Assembly: GCA_017554305.1 (NCBI GenBank)
Contig: JAFZIN010000012.1
Coordinates: 59,102 to 123,101 of the forward strand
DNA: 64,000 nucleotides
DNA from: Bacteroidales bacterium
Lineage (GTDB): Bacteria > Bacteroidota > Bacteroidia > Bacteroidales > UBA932
Direction of reading: 5' to 3'
The position numbers and the translations under genes are program-made. Shown here piece after piece: positions 16,243 through 23,204 of the stretch (position 1 is its first letter; every line of letters begins with the position of its first letter). The notes under the pieces were generated by a model. It was not told the DNA's origin. It made no database searches and saw only the letters and a program-made list of their open reading frames with translations.

Positions 16243-18023
16243 AACATTCTCTTTTTAATCTCGTCCGCACCAACTCTGACTACGCAATAGCCTCCGGTTG
16301 GGGAAGTTGCGCTCTCCTTGCATTTGAAGAGTGACTCCACAACCGCCTCCGCTTCTCTCTCTGAAATAGTCTCAGTGTAAGAGAAATAGGTGTGACGAAC
16401 AACCTCAAGTGCAACCTTGCGGAAGAACTCCGTCTCATCTCCGCTTTCCAGGTATTGAGCAATCTCCTCTATGCACTCCTCAATGGAGAATTTCTCTCCC
16501 TTAAAGTCTGCAGGAGTGCCGCTTACAACAATGCTGTCCTTTCCAAACTGACGTATCTCAAAGCCCAGTCTTGCCACCTTCTCTTTGTTATCCATTAATG
16601 TCTTAAAAGTTGCGTGGTCCAGCGTTACGCTCTTAGGGAAGAGTTCCTCCTGAATGGCGCACTCCTTGTTCATAACGGAGTTCAGATACTTCTCGTAAAA
16701 TATTCTCTCTCTGGCTCTTGCAATGTTAATGAGCATTACTCCGCCCTCTCCGTCCTGAGTTGCAACAAGGTCTTTTCCAACCTGAAGATATCTTCTGTAA
16801 GGAGTCTGCTCCTCCATCAGAATATCATCATTAATGGAACTCTCCATGGTTCTATATTCCGGAGCCTCATCCTTCTTCTCTTTGAACGGGTTAAAGAGAG
16901 GATCGTAGTTGATTGAAGGGGCTTTAAACCTCTCTCCCAGGCGCACTCTTTTCTTCTCCGTTTCATCCAACGTAAATCCGTCTCCGGATGTAATCTCCAT
17001 TGGAACTCCCTCTGTATCAAAATCTATGGCGGGAGCAAAGGCGTTCTTTCCAATGGCTTCCTTTACTGCGGCCTCCAGTATCTGGAATATCATCTGCTCC
17101 TCTTCCAGCTTTATCTCTGTCTTGGAAGGGCTGATATTCACGTCCATAGCATCCGGGGCAACCTCCAAAAAGATGAAGTAGTGAGGAGTGTAACCATCCT
17201 GAACAAGGTTGCTGTATCCTTTCACTACAGCCTTGTGAAGCATCGGGGAGCGGAAGAATCTGCCGTTTGCAAAGAGAAATGTGTTTGGCTGATTTTTCTT
17301 TGCGCTCTGCGGCGTTCCAATTACTCCGTATATCTTTACAACGCTGGTATCTGCTTCAATATCAACAATCTGCTTTGCCATTGGGGCACCGCAGATATCT
17401 GCAATTCTCTGTTTGAGATTTCTTCCGGCAGGCAGGGTCATCACCTCTTTTGAGTTGCTGATGAGGCGGAACTCAATATCTAACCTTGTGAGTGCAACTC
17501 TGGTAAATTCAGAAACTATTGCACGGTACTCGCTGCTGTCAGACTTTAAAAACTTTCTTCTTGCCGGTATGTTGTAGAATAGATTTCTGACGGAGAAGTT
17601 GCATCCCTGAGGGCAACCGGCCTCGCTCTTTTCCAGTACTTTAGAGGCTGCAATATGCACCTGCGTTCCGGTCTCTTCTCCCTTTTTGCGTGTTCTTAGG
17701 GTAACATCTGCGCAGGCGGCAATTGAGGCCAAAGCCTCTCCCCTGAATCCAAATGTTGAGAGGTTCTGCAAATCCTCCACGCTATCTATCTTGGATGTAG
17801 CGTGAGAGAGGAAGCAGAGCTCCGCCTCCTCTGAGGTCATTCCCTCTCCGTTATCTATAACCTGAATGAGAGTCTTTCCGTAATCATTGACTACAAGCAT
17901 AATAGAGGTTGCCCCCGCATCTGCGGAGTTCTCCATAAGCTCCTTCACAACAGATGAAGGGCGCTGAATTACCTCGCCTGCAGCAATCAAACTGTATATC
18001 TTTTCCGGAAGAACCTTTAACAT
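16239..18023 (-). CDS. mutL: DNA mismatch repair protein MutL
   Basis: A 594-residue GHKL ATPase with VIDNGEGMTSEEAELC, SHATSKI and FGFRGEALASIAAC, the nucleotide-binding motifs of MutL, followed by the transducer and a C-terminal dimerisation domain. It links MutS mismatch recognition to downstream repair. The endonuclease motif of many MutL proteins (DQHA..E) is degenerate here, reading NIARARER, and the CPHGRP zinc motif reads SPTGGY, so nicking activity is unlikely. First gene of the mutL-rhomboid-EEP-tsaC operon. Confidence 0.95.
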   Translation of the reverse strand: MLKVLPEKIYSLIAAGEVIQRPSSVVKELMENSADAGATSIMLVVNDYGKTLIQVIDNGEGMTSEEAELCFLSHATSKIDSVEDLQNLSTFGFRGEALASIAACADVTLRTRKKGEETGTQVHIAASKVLEKSEAGCPQGCNFSVRNLFYNIPARRKFLKSDSSEYRAIVSEFTRVALTRLDIEFRLISNSKEVMTLPAGRNLKQRIADICGAPMAKQIVDIEADTSVVKIYGVIGTPQSAKKNQPNTFLFANGRFFRSPMLHKAVVKGYSNLVQDGYTPHYFIFLEVAPDAMDVNISPSKTEIKLEEEQMIFQILEAAVKEAIGKNAFAPAIDFDTEGVPMEITSGDGFTLDETEKKRVRLGERFKAPSINYDPLFNPFKEKKDEAPEYRTMESSINDDILMEEQTPYRRYLQVGKDLVATQDGEGGVMLINIARARERIFYEKYLNSVMNKECAIQEELFPKSVTLDHATFKTLMDNKEKVARLGFEIRQFGKDSIVVSGTPADFKGEKFSIEECIEEIAQYLESGDETEFFRKVALEVVRHTYFSYTETISEREAEAVVESLFKCKESATSPTGGYCVVRVGADEIKKRML

Positions 18024-18103
18024 TCTCTGTATGCCTTTTGTTAAGTTATTTGATAATTCTCTTTCTGTTGCCTTCTGCCTGTTGTCTTTTTGAGCATTGG
18101 CTG

Positions 18104-18424
18104 TTATCCTGCTGTGGTCTGGTAAGCGTTAAACAGCAGAGAGAAGACCTTTGCAAAATAGAACAGGGCAACAAGGATTGCTGCAAGAAGGATGTAAACA
18201 ATAACCCTCTTGGCGGTGGAGTAGCCTCCCGTCTTTCTCAGCGGTTCACGGCGAGCCCTTCTGAATCCCTTGGAGACTATGGAGCCGGGTACATAATCCT
18301 CTCCCTGCTTCTGAGCTTCTGCCTCAGCATTTACCCCGTCAAACTTCTCCAGATCCTTGTTGTAGTGCCTTGCAGGGTAGTCAAACACCCTGTGAGAAGG
18401 CAGATGAAAAAACTTAAATCCCAT
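18104..18424 (-). CDS. Small single-span membrane protein of Bacteroidota
   Basis: A 106-residue protein from the ATG at 18422-18424 (MGFKFFHLPSHRVFDYPARH). This N-terminus is a recurrent motif of a small Bacteroidota family often found near mutL. A charged middle part (KGFRRARREPLRK) is followed by one transmembrane segment (VIVYILLAAILVALFYFA). The function is unknown. It lies 80 bp in front of mutL and may be in the same transcript. The longer open frame upstream overlaps the divergent ispF promoter region and was not used. Confidence 0.65.
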   Translation of the reverse strand: MGFKFFHLPSHRVFDYPARHYNKDLEKFDGVNAEAEAQKQGEDYVPGSIVSKGFRRARREPLRKTGGYSTAKRVIVYILLAAILVALFYFAKVFSLLFNAYQTTAG

Positions 18425-18546
18425 TATCTTCAACTCTAGATTTGTACAAAGATAAGAAAAACCATTATTTTTGCGTTGTATGCCGGCCACAATTGACTTT
18501 ACGTACGTGTTCAATTTGGCAGCAATGCAACAGTAGGTTTTGGATT

Positions 18547-19050
18547 ATGAGTTCATTAAGAATAGGAAACGGTTATGATGTTCACCTTCTGGCCCCGGGG
18601 CTTCCTCTGATTCTGGGCGGAGTGAACATTCCTCACACTAAGGGCTGTGTGGCCCATTCAGACGGAGATGTGGCTATCCACGCCCTCTGTGATGCCCTTT
18701 TGGGCACCCTCGCACTTGGAGACATTGGTCATCACTTCCCGGATACCAGCAATGAGTTCAAGGGAATAGACAGCAAGATTCTGCTCCAAAGAACCTACAA
18801 CATGATTTTGGAGAGGGGTTACCGCCTTGTAAATGCAGACATTACAATCCTCCTCCAAAAACCCAAGGTTGCACCTTTCATTGAGAAAATGAGAGAAACC
18901 CTCTCTCAAACCCTTTCCAAGTGCAACAAGGATTACCCTTGCTCCAAGGAAGATATCTCCCTAAAAGCCACCACCACGGAGAAGGCCGGCTTTGTTGGCA
19001 GAGAGGAGGGAGTAGCCGTTTACGCCACCGTTTTGGTGGAGCGAATTTGA
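18547..19050 (+). CDS. ispF: 2-C-methyl-D-erythritol 2,4-cyclodiphosphate synthase
   Basis: A 167-residue enzyme of usual length. RIGNGYDVHLL contains the zinc-binding Asp and His, AHSDGDVAIHALCDALLG the second metal/substrate loop, GDIGHHFPDT the next His, and KATTTEKAGFVGREEG the CDP-binding loop. It cyclises the diphosphocytidyl intermediate in the non-mevalonate isoprenoid pathway. The ATG at 18547 (MSSLRIG) is chosen because the family begins a few residues before RIG; the upstream extension carries no family similarity. Confidence 0.96.
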   Translation: MSSLRIGNGYDVHLLAPGLPLILGGVNIPHTKGCVAHSDGDVAIHALCDALLGTLALGDIGHHFPDTSNEFKGIDSKILLQRTYNMILERGYRLVNADITILLQKPKVAPFIEKMRETLSQTLSKCNKDYPCSKEDISLKATTTEKAGFVGREEGVAVYATVLVERI

Positions 19051-19055
19051 AAAAA

Positions 19056-19086
19056 TTTGCTCTTAAGATAAAAATCATTACTTTTG
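19056..19086 (+). promoter_or_regulatory. Promoter of the tRNA pair
   Basis: TTTG (19056-19059) and TACTTTTG (19079-19086) are separated by 19 bp, a full match to the Bacteroidota promoter. Transcription should start a few bases before tRNA-Gln. The -33 box lies immediately after the ispF stop. Confidence 0.7.
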
Positions 19087-19095
19087 CAACCCCAT

Positions 19096-19166
19096 TGAGA
19101 TATGGTGTAATGGTAGCACAAGAGATTCTGGTCCTCTTAGTCCTGGTTCGAACCCGGGTATCTCAA
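19096..19166 (+). tRNA. tRNA-Gln (anticodon CTG)
   Basis: Cloverleaf read by eye: acceptor TGAGATA pairs with TATCTCA, D-stem GTGT with GCAC, anticodon loop TTCTGGT gives CTG, T-stem CCTGG with CCGGG around TTCGAAC. No CCA is encoded. The innermost anticodon-stem pair (31-39) is A-C, a mismatch, while the other four pairs are normal. The loop sequence is the usual one for bacterial tRNA-Gln. Confidence 0.85.
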
Positions 19167-19172
19167 CAAACG

Positions 19173-19194
19173 GTCCGGATAATCCGGACTTTTT
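19173..19194 (+). terminator. Hairpin with T-run between the two tRNAs
   Basis: GTCCGGA (19173-19179) and TCCGGAC (19183-19189) form a 7-bp stem with a 3-base loop, followed by five T. It looks like an intrinsic terminator, yet the next tRNA begins 3 bp later with no room for its own promoter. It may be a leaky terminator or an RNA-processing signal. Confidence 0.6.
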
Positions 19195-19197
19195 GAT

Positions 19198-19271
19198 GGC
19201 GCGGTAGCTCAGCTGGTTAGAGCGCATGATTCATAATCATGAGGTCGGCGGTTCAAGCCCGCCCCGCGCTA
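19198..19271 (+). tRNA. tRNA-Met (anticodon CAT), elongator or Ile2 type
   Basis: Acceptor GGCGCGG pairs with CCGCGCT (first pair G-T), D-arm AGCTCAGCTGGTTAGAGCG, anticodon stem ATGAT/ATCAT around TTCATAA, T-arm GGCGG-TTCAAGC-CCGCC. CAT can be elongator methionine or, after lysidine modification, isoleucine (ATA). The initiator form is excluded because the three G-C pairs of its anticodon stem are missing. No CCA encoded. Confidence 0.85.
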
Positions 19272-19273
19272 CA

Positions 19274-19307
19274 AAAAAGGAAGGCATTTGCCTTCCTTTT
19301 TTTGTTT
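19274..19307 (+). terminator. Intrinsic terminator after tRNA-Met
   Basis: GGAAGGCA and TGCCTTCC (within 19279-19296) form a strong stem flanked by an A-run and followed by seven T. Because of the A-run it can also work on the minus strand for the gene ending at 19331. Confidence 0.85.
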
Positions 19308-19330
19308 ATGCTGACTCTTACCCTTAGAGT

Positions 19331-20038
19331 TTAGAGTATTATACCAAAAGCAATGTAGGTGATGTCCGGGCCGTACTCCTTCTTAAAGAGACGGTGAGGA
19401 GCAACTCTTAAGTAAAGTTTAATCTCAGGAAATCCCAGTGTAAGACGGTATTCAGGTGTAAACTTCTGAGTCTTCCAATGTTTTCTCTTAATCTTCTCCT
19501 TTGAACTGCCTACCTTGTATTTGGTAACGCTCTTTGCAGAGAAGTTGTAGTTTCCAATAACATCCACTCCAATTTTGAAATCATCAAGAACCTTAAATTC
19601 ATAACCTGCGGAAAGACCAAACTCATAAACATCCAGTCTTGATTTTCTCTTGCTGTGATTCATTGCATCCTCAGAAAGTTCTGTGAAAGAAAGCGGTACA
19701 TAGTATCCACCCTCATTCCAAATAACATTTCTGTGGCGGGTTTTGAAGAATCTTGTTCCAAAGTTTACAGCAAATCTCAGTTCCTGCTCATCTACCGGCT
19801 TATAGGTAAAATTGACAATGTCAAAGCCAAGGTCCCAGGACTTGAAAGCCTTAAGTCCCATATCTTTAGGAGAATCAATAGGGGAGATGGAACCAACATA
19901 GAGGTTCTCCAAAAAATTCACGGATACCGCTGTAGTTTTCTCCTCATCTGAAAGAGGCAGGAAGTTAACATCAACATCCTGAGCACGCACTCCTGCAAAT
20001 GCAAGAGCTGCTGCAATTACCAAAAATAGTTTTTTCAT
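19331..20038 (-). CDS. Hypothetical exported protein, probable small beta barrel
   Basis: A 235-residue protein with signal peptide MKKLFLVIAAALAFAGVRAQ. The remainder shows alternating amphipathic strands (LRFAVNFGTRFFKT, EFGLSAGYEFKV, YRLTLGFPEIKLYLRV) and ends in a short hydrophobic strand, ITYIAFGIIL, as in outer-membrane beta barrels. No family recognised. It sits 13 bp after the SGNH-nitroreductase gene and is probably in that operon. Confidence 0.65.
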   Translation of the reverse strand: MKKLFLVIAAALAFAGVRAQDVDVNFLPLSDEEKTTAVSVNFLENLYVGSISPIDSPKDMGLKAFKSWDLGFDIVNFTYKPVDEQELRFAVNFGTRFFKTRHRNVIWNEGGYYVPLSFTELSEDAMNHSKRKSRLDVYEFGLSAGYEFKVLDDFKIGVDVIGNYNFSAKSVTKYKVGSSKEKIKRKHWKTQKFTPEYRLTLGFPEIKLYLRVAPHRLFKKEYGPDITYIAFGIIL

Positions 20039-20051
20039 AGTATAACTGTGT

Positions 20052-21326
20052 TTATTTTATAATTCTGTAATAGTTCTCTTTACGAGGTTTTGGCGCTCTA
20101 GGTTCTCCCTCCGGATACCCAATGGCAAGTGCCCCAATTCCGGTGAGTCCCTCTTTTATAAGTTTCTCATCTATACCCATTTTGCGCATCAAAGCCTTTC
20201 CCTCATCCGTTGCAAACATCTCCATCTCTCTGTTAATCCAGCAGGTACCCAATCCAAGAGAGTGAGCTGCATTCATCATATTGCCCAAAACCAGTGAGCC
20301 GTCCTGAACGGAGTTTCTCCACTTCTGAGGATCCGAGCCAAATACCAGAATAATGGTAGGGGCACCATAGTAAGGGTCTGAATTTGTGCCCAGTATCTCT
20401 GCATTCATGCGTATGAGTTCCTTCTTAATATCCTCATTCTGAACAGCCACAATCCAGGAATCCTGAATGCCCATTCCGTTAGGCGCAAATGTTCCGGCCT
20501 GCAGAACCGCCAGAAGTTCCTCATCTTTAATCTGTTGCTTTTTGTAACTTCTGATGCTTCTTCTTGTTTTCAATGAGCTTAATACAACGTTATCCATAGC
20601 AAAATCTGTTTTTTCAAAAGTCTCCAGCAGAATCTTCTCCATAATCTTAAACCCCTCAAGCGTAGGATGTACCCCGTCTTTGGCATACTCTTTAGGCATA
20701 CCTCCGTTCTCATCTGTAAGTGCGGAATGGTAATCTATGTAAGGAATTCCAACGCTCACAGCGTACTCTTTAATCATCTTGTTGAGTTCTATAATCTCCT
20801 TAGCCGGAGCAAGATCCTTTCTCCACACAAACCCCGCAGCAGGCGGAACGGAGCAAAGCATTGGGTTGATATTGTGGAATTTGGCAATCTCCACCATAGT
20901 CTTAAGGTTGCCCAAAATGTTCTCCTTTGATATGATTCCGTTGTTCTGAGCAATGTCATTTGTGCCGGCCATAATCACAACAAACTGAGGATGAAGATCC
21001 AGCACATCTTTTCTGAACCTTACAATCATCTCGCTTGTAGTCTGACCGGATATTCCCCTGCCCACAAAGTTGTTATCCTTAAAGAAGGTGGAATCTTTAC
21101 CCCACCAGGTCTCAGTGATGGAATCTCCCATCAATACAGCCTTTATACTGCTCTTATTCCGGCAGTTAGGGCATTTCCCCTCCTTCTGAGCCGCAATTCT
21201 TGCATTATCTTTTTCAAAAACGTAGAACTGCGCCCAATCCTGCTTCTTTGTAACATTCTGCCCCTTAGCAGGTAAGGATGCCATCAGCATCACGATAGTT
21301 AAAACCAGAAATGAAATCTTTCTCAT
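20052..21326 (-). CDS. Fusion of an SGNH hydrolase and a nitroreductase-like domain, exported
   Basis: A 424-residue protein. Residues 1-23 are a signal peptide (MRKISFLVLTIVMLMASLPA). Residues 45-235 are an SGNH/GDSL esterase: VLMGDSITETWW holds the nucleophile Ser, GRGISGQ the Gly, MAGTNDIA the Asn, and DGVHPTLEGF the catalytic Asp-His. Residues 245-424 are a nitroreductase-like flavoprotein domain with TRRSIRSYK, AGTFAPNGMGIQ, LVLGNMMNAAHSLGLGTCWI and GIGALAIGYPEG. The two halves are joined in frame with no gap. Family knowledge: SGNH enzymes remove acyl or acetyl groups from sugars or lipids; nitroreductases bind FMN and are usually cytoplasmic. An exported flavin enzyme fused to an esterase is unusual. 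Confidence 0.85.
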   Translation of the reverse strand: MRKISFLVLTIVMLMASLPAKGQNVTKKQDWAQFYVFEKDNARIAAQKEGKCPNCRNKSSIKAVLMGDSITETWWGKDSTFFKDNNFVGRGISGQTTSEMIVRFRKDVLDLHPQFVVIMAGTNDIAQNNGIISKENILGNLKTMVEIAKFHNINPMLCSVPPAAGFVWRKDLAPAKEIIELNKMIKEYAVSVGIPYIDYHSALTDENGGMPKEYAKDGVHPTLEGFKIMEKILLETFEKTDFAMDNVVLSSLKTRRSIRSYKKQQIKDEELLAVLQAGTFAPNGMGIQDSWIVAVQNEDIKKELIRMNAEILGTNSDPYYGAPTIILVFGSDPQKWRNSVQDGSLVLGNMMNAAHSLGLGTCWINREMEMFATDEGKALMRKMGIDEKLIKEGLTGIGALAIGYPEGEPRAPKPRKENYYRIIK

Positions 21327-21362
21327 ACCACTTCAATTGTTCTGCAATGACAGGGCGGCTAT

Positions 21363-21782
21363 TTAGTTCAGACTGAAGAAGAAGTAAACGCCTGCCCAGG
21401 TCTTGGGGATGCCTCTTGCGGAGCCGATGGAGGCATTGTACTTGTCTCTGACTGTTCCGTCATTATCTATCTTACCAATCTGAGAGTTGTATTTGTCTCT
21501 TACAGTTCCGTCACTGCAAACCTTTCCAACAGTTGAATTGTACTTGTCTCTTATGGTTCCGTCATTATCAATTTTACCAATCTGAGAGTTGTTCTTGTCT
21601 CTGATAACTCCGTTAGACTCAATCTTCCCAACCTGAGCGTTATACTTGTCTCTGATAACTCCGTTTGATTCAATTTTACCAACGGCAGCACCGTATTTGT
21701 CTCTGATAGTCTGAGCGTCTGATTTTGAAGGCATTGCCATCAAAAGGAGAGCTGCTGCAAGAATTACAAATAATCTTTTCAT
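21363..21782 (-). CDS. Exported protein of six 17-residue repeats (beta-flower type)
   Basis: A 139-residue protein: signal peptide of about 23 residues, then six consecutive 17-residue repeats of the form VIRDKYNAQVGKIESNG, the last one degenerate, and a short hydrophobic tail (WAGVYFFF). The repeat pattern matches the small Bacteroidota family named 5-fold beta-flower proteins after a solved structure; the role is unknown. The repeats are also visible at DNA level with a 51-bp period, so copy number could change by recombination. It stands alone, minus strand. Confidence 0.8.
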   Translation of the reverse strand: MKRLFVILAAALLLMAMPSKSDAQTIRDKYGAAVGKIESNGVIRDKYNAQVGKIESNGVIRDKNNSQIGKIDNDGTIRDKYNSTVGKVCSDGTVRDKYNSQIGKIDNDGTVRDKYNASIGSARGIPKTWAGVYFFFSLN

Positions 21783-21837
21783 CTCTATTCTTTTTTAGTC
21801 TCTTTCCACAAAGTTAAGAAAAATAGGGCACTCCGTT

Positions 21838-22917
21838 TTAATCGGTTATGCAATTGCAGGTAAGAGGCCGGAGAGTGTTGGAGCCATCCGTGCCCTTCCA
21901 GTTGTGCATTCCGCCGCCCAGGCAGTCTTTAAAATGTTTGCACTCTTTGCAGATTCCCTGCTTTGCCCAACTCCTGTCTCTGAAGGGTTTAAAGCGGTTT
22001 TCCCATACATCGTAGAAGTTGTCCCGGTAGATATTGCCCTGTGAGAAGAGGTCTCTGTCTACATTAGGGCAGGCTGATATTCTGCCGTCTATAAGCACAG
22101 ATGCTATGTTGATTCCGGCGTGGCAGAAGAACCGCACCGGCCTAACCTTCTCCTCATACTTGCCCAAATAACCCTCGCAACTGAATGAAACATCCATTGT
22201 GCTGTCTGTACTCTTTTTATTTTTCTCCCGACAGTTTTTTATAAACTCCATCAGCTCAACCTTTTCACTCTTTGTAAGGTGCAAGTCTTCCTCTTTCGTT
22301 GCTCTCCCTATAGGTATAATGGTAAAGAGTCTCCACTTCTTAACGCCCACTCCGGAAAGGAGGGAATAAAGCTCTTCCAGTCTCTTTACATTTCTTTTAT
22401 TGATACAGGTAACAACGTCAAAATCAAGGCGTTTGTCTGCTGCTGCAATCTTTATTGCATTGAGTGCCTTACTGAAACTCTGAGGATTTCCTCTCATCCA
22501 GTTGTGATCTTCCTCTGTTCCGTCCAGGCTTATAGTCAGCGCCTTAAGGCCGGCATCCATCAGTTTTTTATGCGTCTCTTCCGTGTAGAGAAATCCGTTG
22601 GATACCATACTCCAATAGAAACCTCTCTGCTTTAGGGCCTCTCCAACCTCCAAAATATCAGGCCGTAGCAGAGGCTCGCCTCCGGTAAGTACAACAATGA
22701 TTCTGTTGCTGGCGTTGTTTAAAGAACGGGGAACCGTATCAAGAGCCCTCAGAAAATCAGCTAAAGGCATATCGGGAGTAAGAGAAGAAGAAAAACAGTC
22801 ACTTCCGCAGTGACGGCAACTCAGATTGCACCTTAAAGTGCACTCCCAAAAGATATAGTTTAGTTCATGAACCCTGGTTTCCAAGTTTCGGAAACGGCGA
22901 AACAGGAAGGGATTCAT
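21838..22917 (-). CDS. Radical SAM/SPASM enzyme of the rSAM/lipoprotein system
   Basis: A 359-residue enzyme. CTLRCNLSCRHC near residue 26 contains the CxxxCxxC motif for the SAM-bound [4Fe-4S] cluster; VVLTGGEPLLRPD and TISLDGTEEDH are the following SAM-binding strands. The C-terminal SPASM region (about 265-355) has ACPNVDRD, GICKECKHFKDCLGG and a final CNC, ligands for extra Fe-S clusters. SPASM enzymes usually modify a peptide. The ATG overlaps the stop of a small lipoprotein gene by one base (TAATG), so the lipoprotein is the likely substrate or partner. The pair corresponds, from memory, to TIGR04133/TIGR04134; its product is uncharacterised. Confidence 0.88.
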   Translation of the reverse strand: MNPFLFRRFRNLETRVHELNYIFWECTLRCNLSCRHCGSDCFSSSLTPDMPLADFLRALDTVPRSLNNASNRIIVVLTGGEPLLRPDILEVGEALKQRGFYWSMVSNGFLYTEETHKKLMDAGLKALTISLDGTEEDHNWMRGNPQSFSKALNAIKIAAADKRLDFDVVTCINKRNVKRLEELYSLLSGVGVKKWRLFTIIPIGRATKEEDLHLTKSEKVELMEFIKNCREKNKKSTDSTMDVSFSCEGYLGKYEEKVRPVRFFCHAGINIASVLIDGRISACPNVDRDLFSQGNIYRDNFYDVWENRFKPFRDRSWAKQGICKECKHFKDCLGGGMHNWKGTDGSNTLRPLTCNCITD

Positions 22918-23153
22918 TATTCAGACTTTTCTTTTCTGTTGGTTGTCTCCTCAGCCTCAAGCATATCTGAAGTGGCTGCAGAGTCTGCACTCTCTATTTC
23001 TGAAGCAGAAGTCTGCAGGGTATCTGTCTGATAGGTCTCTTCTTCAATGTCTGCATTGTAGCCCTGCGGAGTACCGTAACAAGCCTGGAAAATAAACAGA
23101 GCCGTTGTTAAGGAACAACCCTTTAAGAAGTTTCTTAATACCCTGTATTTCAT
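22917..23153 (-). CDS. Small lipoprotein partner of the radical SAM enzyme
   Basis: A 78-residue protein. The N-terminus (MKYRVLRNFLKG, then SLTTALFIFQAC) is a lipoprotein signal with Cys at about residue 25, followed directly by YGTPQ; the CYGxP motif is the conserved feature of lipoproteins that travel with this radical SAM family. The rest is acidic and Ser/Thr-rich without predicted structure. It would be lipidated and carried to the periplasmic or outer face. Translation is coupled to the radical SAM gene (TAATG). Whether the motif is the modification site is inference. Confidence 0.83.
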   Translation of the reverse strand: MKYRVLRNFLKGCSLTTALFIFQACYGTPQGYNADIEEETYQTDTLQTSASEIESADSAATSDMLEAEETTNRKEKSE

Positions 23154-23204
23154 AGCGTCTTTTGTTTTTGATTTCTTAGCCCAAAGTTAACCATTTTCTT
23201 TTAG

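Noticed and set aside
21400-21720. CRISPR-like regular repeats
   Set aside because: The 51-bp periodicity is coding: it translates to 17-residue protein repeats with no unique spacers.
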